This document shows, one piece after another, positions 7,020 through 11,340 of a stretch of DNA of 11,340 bases; within the stretch, counting starts at the first letter, position 1, and every line of letters begins with the position of its first letter. The stretch covers positions 1 through 11,340 of the forward strand of contig CAAGIL010000056.1 in assembly GCA_900769905.1 (NCBI GenBank), read 5' to 3'. The position numbers and the translations under genes were made by a program. The notes under the pieces were generated by a model that did not search any database, was not told where the DNA came from, and saw nothing but the letters and a program-made list of their open reading frames with translations. This DNA is from Rikenellaceae bacterium. GTDB lineage: Bacteria; Bacteroidota; Bacteroidia; Bacteroidales; UBA932.

Positions 7020-7418
7020 CTATTCCTGTTTCAGTTTTGAGTCTGTCTTTGCCTGGAATCTGTCCATATCTATAATGAAGCGTTCGTGACGGCCCTCGCC
7101 TATGAGCCCGCACTCGTCATACGCCTTCACGCTGAACACGAGCCGGCGCCTGTCCACCTCCACGAGCTCAGTCTCGGCGTGGACCTTCATCCCGAGCGGA
7201 GTGGCAGCACAGTGACTTACATTCACGAGCGTACCCACGGAACTCTGCCCCGGCTCCAGCAGGCCTTCCACCGACAGGGCTGCGGTCTTCTCAATTAGTG
7301 CGATCATCCGGGGAGTAGCATATACACGGACCTTTCCGCTTCCAATGTTGGCAGCGAGTTTGTCTTCCGTCACCGTCTCTTCCTGATAGCCTTTAATACC
7401 TGATTCCAACATTGTCAT
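7020..7418 (-). CDS. Hot-dog thioesterase, fluoroacetyl-CoA thioesterase (FlK)-like
   Basis: A 132-aa single hot-dog domain protein of the FlK-like thioesterase family, expected to hydrolyse small acyl-CoA thioesters in the cytoplasm. The segment VYATPRMIALIEKTA (32-46) carries T35 and E43, and VNVSHCAATPLG (65-76) carries H69. These have exactly the spacing of the catalytic T42, E50 and H76 of FlK. The central beta region continues through RRLVFSVKAYDECGLIGEGRH (91-111). The natural substrate cannot be read from sequence; most FlK-like bacterial proteins are uncharacterised, and fluoroacetate specificity should not be assumed. It is the first gene of the leftward operon, with a good promoter about 37 bases upstream of the ATG at 7416-7418; a second ATG lies two codons later. 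Confidence 0.88.
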   Translation of the reverse strand: MTMLESGIKGYQEETVTEDKLAANIGSGKVRVYATPRMIALIEKTAALSVEGLLEPGQSSVGTLVNVSHCAATPLGMKVHAETELVEVDRRRLVFSVKAYDECGLIGEGRHERFIIDMDRFQAKTDSKLKQE

Positions 7419-7429
7419 TTATTGTGAGA

Positions 7430-7458
7430 GTAACAAATCTTTTCATAAGGGTAACAAA
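7430..7458. repeat. Pair of direct repeats GTAACAAA, 21 bp apart
   Basis: GTAACAAA occurs at 7430-7437 and again at 7451-7458, a 21-base period, equal to two helical turns. The second copy overlaps the -7 box of the leftward promoter and the first lies within its early transcript. This could be an operator for a dimeric regulator or a by-product of TTTG-rich promoter sequence. Confidence 0.35.
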
Positions 7459-7486
7459 GTTATATGAAAAAGTTTTATATGGCAAA
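7455..7486 (-). promoter_or_regulatory. Bacteroidota promoter for the thioesterase-msrA-priA-like operon
   Basis: Read on the minus strand, a -33 TTTG (complement of 7483-7486) is followed after exactly 20 bases by TAACTTTG (complement of 7455-7462), a perfect TAnnTTTG. Start of transcription would be near 7448, about 30 bases before the thioesterase ATG. Confidence 0.8.
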
Positions 7487-7491
7487 AAAAA

Positions 7492-7522
7492 TTTGTCCTA
7501 ATTCCGAAAACTTTATAACTTG
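7492..7522 (+). promoter_or_regulatory. Bacteroidota-type promoter for the large GH54-VKOR operon
   Basis: TTTG at 7492-7495 is followed after 20 bases by TAACTTG (7516-7522), one base short of TAnnTTTG. Transcription would begin near 7530, about 30 bases before the ATG at 7562. The -33 boxes of this promoter and the leftward one are only five bases apart, so the two promoters are back to back. Confidence 0.6.
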
Positions 7523-7561
7523 CCGTTACTAATCATTTAATAATGTTTAAAAACAACCACA

Positions 7562-10500
7562 ATGCAAACCAAGTCTTTTAAAATCATTTTGGGGTCAGCT
7601 TTGCTTCTTACGGTCGCAATCGCAGCCGTAATTGCCGTAGCAGCTGACTCGGCAGCTGTCCCTCAAAGACCTGAAGGTCCTTGTGACGTTTATGCGGCCG
7701 GCGGGGCACCTTGCGTCGCCGCCCATTCATCCACCAGAGCCCTGTACAGGGATTACGACGGACCTCTCTACCAGATTATGAGGCAGTCCGACGGCAAGAC
7801 CCTTGACATTGGCGTGGTGAAGCCGTCTGCCGGTGATCCCGGAGGATATGCCGATGCAGCCGCGCAGGACGAGTTCTGCAAGGACACATATTGCTGGGTC
7901 ACAGTACTCTATGACCAGTCAGGCAAGGGCAATCACCTCGTTCAGGCCCCTCGCGGTGGCTTCAGCGGCCCTGCAATGGGAGGCTTCAACAATGTTCCGC
8001 TTGCCGATATGGCCCCGACCACCATTATGGGGCACAAGGTTTACGGACTTTTCATCGTTTCAGGTATGGGAATCAGGTGGAACGACGCCCACGGCACCGC
8101 AGTTGACGACCAGGCTGAAGGCCAGTACTGGGTCATCAGCGGCCACCATTACAACTCCGGATGCTGCTTCGACTACGGCAACGCCGAGACCGACAGCCGC
8201 GATGACGGCGACGGCACCATGGAGACCACTTACTTCGGTACCCAGCGCGCCTGGTACTACGGCCACGGTACCGGTCCGTGGATTATGACCGACCAGGAGA
8301 ACAACCTCGTCGGCTGCGTGAACCCTGACCCGAACGACAAGTTCTGCGAGACCTTGAAGAGCATCAACTGGCGTTTTGTGACCGCAACCGCTGACGGTGC
8401 ACCTCATCGCTGGCGTTCAATGGGTGGCAATGCTCAGGGCGGAGAGCTGGAGATGCTCTACGACGGCGGCCGCATCATCAACCCGAGGAGCAGCTACGAC
8501 CCGATGCGCAAGCAGGGTGCAATACTCCTTGGCAACGGCGGCGACAACTCCAACGGTTCGGCTGGCATTTTCTATGAGGCCGCGATGACCGCACCGGGCA
8601 CTTTCCCGAGCGTGGAGACCAACCAGGCCGTACAGGCCAACGTGGTTGCAGCCCGTTACGACGTGCCCCGTCTTACCATAGGAAGCCAGGAGTACATCGA
8701 CAATCCGGGCGGACTCCAGACCTTCAGTCCGAAGAGCAGCGCCCATACCAGCGTGAAATTCGTGAACACCACGGGTGAGACCATAGACGGACTTGAGCTG
8801 TCCCTGGAACTTCCTCGCGGATGGAAGGCAGTGGTTGCCGGAAGCAAGGACAAGGTACGTCGCGTGAACTACAGCCTCGCACCGGGTCAGGCAGTGGTCG
8901 TGGACTTCACCGTGACCAGCGCATCCAAGGAATATAACGGAGACCTCGTGGCCGTTGCAAGTTGGAACGGAAGCAGGGGCAGGGACAGCTGGCGTGCAGC
9001 CCAGAAGGTGCGTAACGTGCAGCCGGTCAAGATCAACGAGTTCCGTGCCGCTGACGACAGGGGCAATTCCACCAACTCCTTCATCGAGCTGTACAACGAC
9101 TCCGACAAGGAGGTGAACATCTCCGGCTGGACCCTTACCCATCACGAGATGAATCTCCCTTATTTCTCTTCAATCAGGATTCCGTCCGGCACCAGCATTG
9201 CTCCGAAGGGCTTCTACCTTATGGGCCTCAGCACCTCAGGTCTTGCCGTGGATGCTGCCAAGGGCGACAGAACCATATATGTACGCAGCGTGAAAGGCAT
9301 CAGGCCGGGTGACGAAATCACGGTGGGCAGCGGCAAGTCAGCTGAGACCGTGAAGGTTGCAGGCATCGTGGCACCGGAGGAGCCGAAGGCAGCTCCTGCG
9401 CCAAGGATGATGCGTGGAATGGTGGCTCCTGGAACCCCTACCACCCTCTGGCAGCCGCTCCCTGACGGACCAGTAATCACCATTCCTGCCGGTTCCAACA
9501 ATGTTCCTGTAACCAGCACTTCAGGATTCAAGGTGGGCCAGAAGATGGCGATAGGCTATGGCTCCACCTATCCGGCAGTGTCCAACTCCACCGAGAAGTA
9601 TGAGGTGGTTACCGTGACCGAAGTGGGCAAGCCGGGTACCCAGGCATACCTTTCTATGGATGCGAAGAAGGGTGACACCAACATCAAGGTCAGCAGCACC
9701 GAGAACATCTCCGTAGGCGACAGGATACGCCTCGACATCGACAGCGAGGGACACGGAATCGAAACCGTTACCGTCAAGGCGGTCGGCACCCCTTCCGTAC
9801 GCAATACTTTCAACGGACCTCTCCTCCCAGGCGAGGACCCGGGCACCGGTCTCGAACTCGAGGAACCGCTCAAGTTTGACCACGCTTCCAATATGCCTTT
9901 CAGCGCAAGAGGTACGGGCATCAGCTTCGAACCTGCCACAAAATTCGACCATTCCAGCAACGAGCCTGTGCTCGCCCTGGTATATGCCATCGAACTCGAG
10001 TCCCCTCTGAAGGCTGCCCACGCCATCAATGACGTGGTAATGGATGTCAATGTGAAGGATGCCGGCTATCAGGGCGAAGTTCCTGCAGACCTGCTCTTCG
10101 GCGGTCCGGCAATCAGCGCTTCTGCCGGAAACATGACCCTGCGCAATGCCGGAGGCCTCATCGTGGATGCCCTCAATTACGGCCGCGTGGTGGATCCTTG
10201 GCTTGGCGAAGGATATCAGGGAGTTCCGAACAAGGAAGGCAACTTTGCCCCTGCCCCTGTAATTTCCCGTCCTTGGGGTGCATACACTCCTTCAGTCCAG
10301 AACACCCCTGAACTCAGCACCGGACGCTATCCGGACGGAAAGGACAGCGACGACAACGAGAATGATTTCAGGGTTCAGGCCTACGGCACCCTTCTCGCTC
10401 CTGTGAAGGCCGGTGAGGAGAATATCAAGGTTTCCGACCTGCACCGCTTCTCCATCGGCCAGTATGTGGTCCTTGGCAACGGTGATGAGGCTGAAGCTGT

Positions 10501-10864
10501 GCAGATTGCCACAATTGGCGACGGAGGTGCAGCCCAGCTCAGCGAGGATGCCAAGGCCGGAAGCACGGTACTTTCTGTCCGCGGGGCAATGTCCTTCAAA
10601 GTCGGCCAGGCAGTCGTGCTGAACGGAGAGGAGTACAAGGTGGCTGCCGTGCAGGGAGCAAGGCGCTACTGGCCGGGTTCCGGACCTGCAGTTCCTCCTA
10701 GCGACAAGCTTACCCTTTCTTCCCCTCTGCGCAAGTCCGCCGTGGCAGGAGAATGGATAGCCGGTTCCGGCATCACCCTTGCCCGTCCTGTTGCGGGAGA
10801 CCACAAGCAGGGAGATGCCCTGACCAGTTCAGAGGCAACCCCTGGTCGTCCTAACAGGTATTAA
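7562..10864 (+). CDS. Large secreted GH54-type alpha-L-arabinofuranosidase with split lamin-tail domain
   Basis: An 1100-aa exported paralogue of the GH54 protein at 2221-4857. Residues 1-28 are a Sec signal peptide (likely cut after AVA). The GH54 catalytic domain spans about 39-368, with PCDVYAAGGAPC (40-51), LYDQSGKGNHL (116-126), vicinal Cys201-Cys202 in SGCCFDYG, E246 in IMTDQENNL as predicted nucleophile, and D328 in GNGGDNSNG as predicted acid/base. Three AbfB disulfides are kept (C41-C51, C106-C111, C201-C202), and C252/C262 may form a fourth; these eight are the only cysteines. A NEW3-like domain (about 371-468) follows. Lamin-tail sequence starts at VKINEF (489) and resumes near 850-937 (GRYPDGKDSDDNENDF at 921-936), ending at ATPGRPN (1092-1098); beta modules separate these pieces. 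No CBM42 and no obvious sorting tag. It probably degrades arabinose-rich plant polymers outside the cytoplasm. There are no SusC/SusD genes nearby. Confidence 0.9.
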   Translation: MQTKSFKIILGSALLLTVAIAAVIAVAADSAAVPQRPEGPCDVYAAGGAPCVAAHSSTRALYRDYDGPLYQIMRQSDGKTLDIGVVKPSAGDPGGYADAAAQDEFCKDTYCWVTVLYDQSGKGNHLVQAPRGGFSGPAMGGFNNVPLADMAPTTIMGHKVYGLFIVSGMGIRWNDAHGTAVDDQAEGQYWVISGHHYNSGCCFDYGNAETDSRDDGDGTMETTYFGTQRAWYYGHGTGPWIMTDQENNLVGCVNPDPNDKFCETLKSINWRFVTATADGAPHRWRSMGGNAQGGELEMLYDGGRIINPRSSYDPMRKQGAILLGNGGDNSNGSAGIFYEAAMTAPGTFPSVETNQAVQANVVAARYDVPRLTIGSQEYIDNPGGLQTFSPKSSAHTSVKFVNTTGETIDGLELSLELPRGWKAVVAGSKDKVRRVNYSLAPGQAVVVDFTVTSASKEYNGDLVAVASWNGSRGRDSWRAAQKVRNVQPVKINEFRAADDRGNSTNSFIELYNDSDKEVNISGWTLTHHEMNLPYFSSIRIPSGTSIAPKGFYLMGLSTSGLAVDAAKGDRTIYVRSVKGIRPGDEITVGSGKSAETVKVAGIVAPEEPKAAPAPRMMRGMVAPGTPTTLWQPLPDGPVITIPAGSNNVPVTSTSGFKVGQKMAIGYGSTYPAVSNSTEKYEVVTVTEVGKPGTQAYLSMDAKKGDTNIKVSSTENISVGDRIRLDIDSEGHGIETVTVKAVGTPSVRNTFNGPLLPGEDPGTGLELEEPLKFDHASNMPFSARGTGISFEPATKFDHSSNEPVLALVYAIELESPLKAAHAINDVVMDVNVKDAGYQGEVPADLLFGGPAISASAGNMTLRNAGGLIVDALNYGRVVDPWLGEGYQGVPNKEGNFAPAPVISRPWGAYTPSVQNTPELSTGRYPDGKDSDDNENDFRVQAYGTLLAPVKAGEENIKVSDLHRFSIGQYVVLGNGDEAEAVQIATIGDGGAAQLSEDAKAGSTVLSVRGAMSFKVGQAVVLNGEEYKVAAVQGARRYWPGSGPAVPPSDKLTLSSPLRKSAVAGEWIAGSGITLARPVAGDHKQGDALTSSEATPGRPNRY
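9251..9787 (+). repeat. First block of inserted beta modules (three copies)
   Basis: Encodes protein modules at about residues 564-602, 637-689 and 694-742. Shared pattern: a GDTNIKV-like strand, then GxxxGDxIxI/VGxG, then ExVxVxxVG. Cores are IRPGDEITVGSG, FKVGQKMAIGYG and ISVGDRIRLDID. A proline/methionine-rich linker (APAPRMMRGM, 611-620) separates the first two. Three short LxxPLKxxH strands follow at about 763-826. Confidence 0.65.
10394..10657 (+). repeat. Second block of inserted beta modules (two copies)
   Basis: Encodes modules at about residues 945-983 (core FSIGQYVVLGNGDEAEAV) and 992-1032 (core FKVGQAVVLNGEEYKV), followed by two strand motifs ending at about 1085. They sit between GRYPDGKDSDDN...DF and ATPGRPN, which are adjacent in the shorter paralogue, so this block looks like an insertion specific to the larger protein. 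Confidence 0.65.
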
Positions 10865-10865
10865 G

Positions 10866-11340
10866 GTGCAGAAAATCAATAATATACTCAAATGGGTGGC
10901 GGTGCTTGTCTGCACCGCTGCCCTTGTTATTTCAGCTCTGCTGCTGTTCCACTCCTTCCAGGCAGGCAGCCTTGTCGGTTGCTCTGCGGGAAGCAGTTGC
11001 GATGCGGTGCTGGGCAGCCGCTGGTCGCGACTATTTTCCCTTATCCCGGTTGCGGCACCCGGCTTTTGCGCCTACGCCGTGCTGCTTGTGCTGCTTCTTT
11101 TTGTGGATAAGCTTGAAGATGAGCGCTTTGCCTACTGGATGAGGCTCCTGACCCTGGTGCTCGCCGGGGCCGTTACAGGCGCTGCTGTATGGTTCATATA
11201 TGTTCAGCACAGGTTCATTGCCGCGTTCTGCCCTTATTGTATGAGCGTGCACTGCCTGGGTCTGCTGCTCGGCTGCCTGCTTCTGCTGCGCTCTGTTCTC
11301 GTCAGACTGGACTGGCGCAGGGTTGTCCCGGCTTTCGTGC
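10866..11340 (+). CDS. VKOR-family disulfide-bond-forming membrane protein (3' end outside window)
   Basis: The first 158 residues of a vitamin K epoxide reductase homologue, cut by the window end. Bacterial VKORs reoxidise thioredoxin-like partners using quinones and so drive disulfide formation in exported proteins, as DsbB does. Residues 8-28, about 58-80, about 92-113 and about 127-145 are membrane segments. The loop cysteines C39 and C45 (GCSAGSSCDAVLG) have the C-x5-C spacing of the Synechococcus enzyme, and the quinone-site CPYC lies at 122-125. The start is GTG at 10866, one base after the GH54 stop (TAAGGTG), so it is cotranscribed and probably translationally coupled. No in-frame ATG precedes the VKOR core. 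Whether a thioredoxin or other domain follows the bundle cannot be seen. Confidence 0.9.
   Translation, partial: MQKINNILKWVAVLVCTAALVISALLLFHSFQAGSLVGCSAGSSCDAVLGSRWSRLFSLIPVAAPGFCAYAVLLVLLLFVDKLEDERFAYWMRLLTLVLAGAVTGAAVWFIYVQHRFIAAFCPYCMSVHCLGLLLGCLLLLRSVLVRLDWRRVVPAFV

Noticed and set aside
7018..7113. N-terminal extension of MsrA
   Set aside because: It overlaps the end of the thioesterase gene in another frame and adds unrelated basic sequence; MKKDIYLAAGCFWG is the typical start.
8417..10050. Long open frames antisense to the large GH54 gene (such as 8417-9145 and 9521-10021)
   Set aside because: The sense strand has clear domain homology, and long antisense frames are expected in GC-rich, strongly codon-biased genes. 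Their translations show no recognisable domain.
9251..10657. Tandem DNA repeats or a CRISPR-like array
   Set aside because: The repetition is at protein level, with diverged bases and unequal unit length. No array of identical DNA units is visible.
2221..10864. A polysaccharide utilisation locus
   Set aside because: There is no SusC, SusD, hybrid two-component system or anti-sigma/sigma pair in the window; two GH54 genes alone do not make one.
10892..11142. ATG-initiated frames overlapping the VKOR gene
   Set aside because: They are in other frames; the GTG frame carries the VKOR cysteines and membrane segments.

Overview
The window looks like chromosomal DNA from a member of the Bacteroidota, probably Bacteroidales. 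Coding regions are GC-rich while intergenic gaps are AT-rich. Three candidate promoters fit the Bacteroidota form (a TTTG-like box about 20 bases upstream of TAnnTTTG), and Shine-Dalgarno sequences are largely missing. The pyrophosphatase and the SPFH/Arc pair are also of kinds I associate with this phylum. I cannot fix the genus.

Layout: bases 1-349 are non-coding and AT-rich, with four hairpins, a 17-base T tract and a promoter. A short rightward operon follows: a membrane SPFH protein (350-1303) and an Arc-type ribbon-helix-helix protein (1307-1480). A bidirectional terminator (1483-1512) separates it from a leftward series that reads, from its promoter near 7455-7486: a FlK-like thioesterase, msrA, a degenerate PriA-like protein, a secreted GH54-type arabinofuranosidase (878 aa) and inorganic pyrophosphatase. 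Rightward from a back-to-back promoter (7492-7522) runs a second, larger GH54 paralogue (1100 aa). It is followed one base later by a VKOR-type disulfide-forming membrane protein that is cut by the window edge.

The most distinctive content is the pair of GH54 proteins. Their catalytic halves match the fungal AbfB type, including the candidate nucleophile, the acid/base residue and the vicinal Cys-Cys. The usual CBM42 arabinose-binding domain is absent. In its place are a NEW3-like domain and a lamin-tail domain that appears to be interrupted by repeated small beta modules (three copies in one protein, five in the other). The coupled VKOR gene suggests oxidative folding of the cysteine-bearing secreted enzyme. 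The second notable item is the PriA-like protein, which keeps PriA's overall order of motifs but lacks a readable Walker A, motif V, motif VI and the zinc-binding cysteines. It may be a loader or structural version without helicase activity, or a decaying gene.
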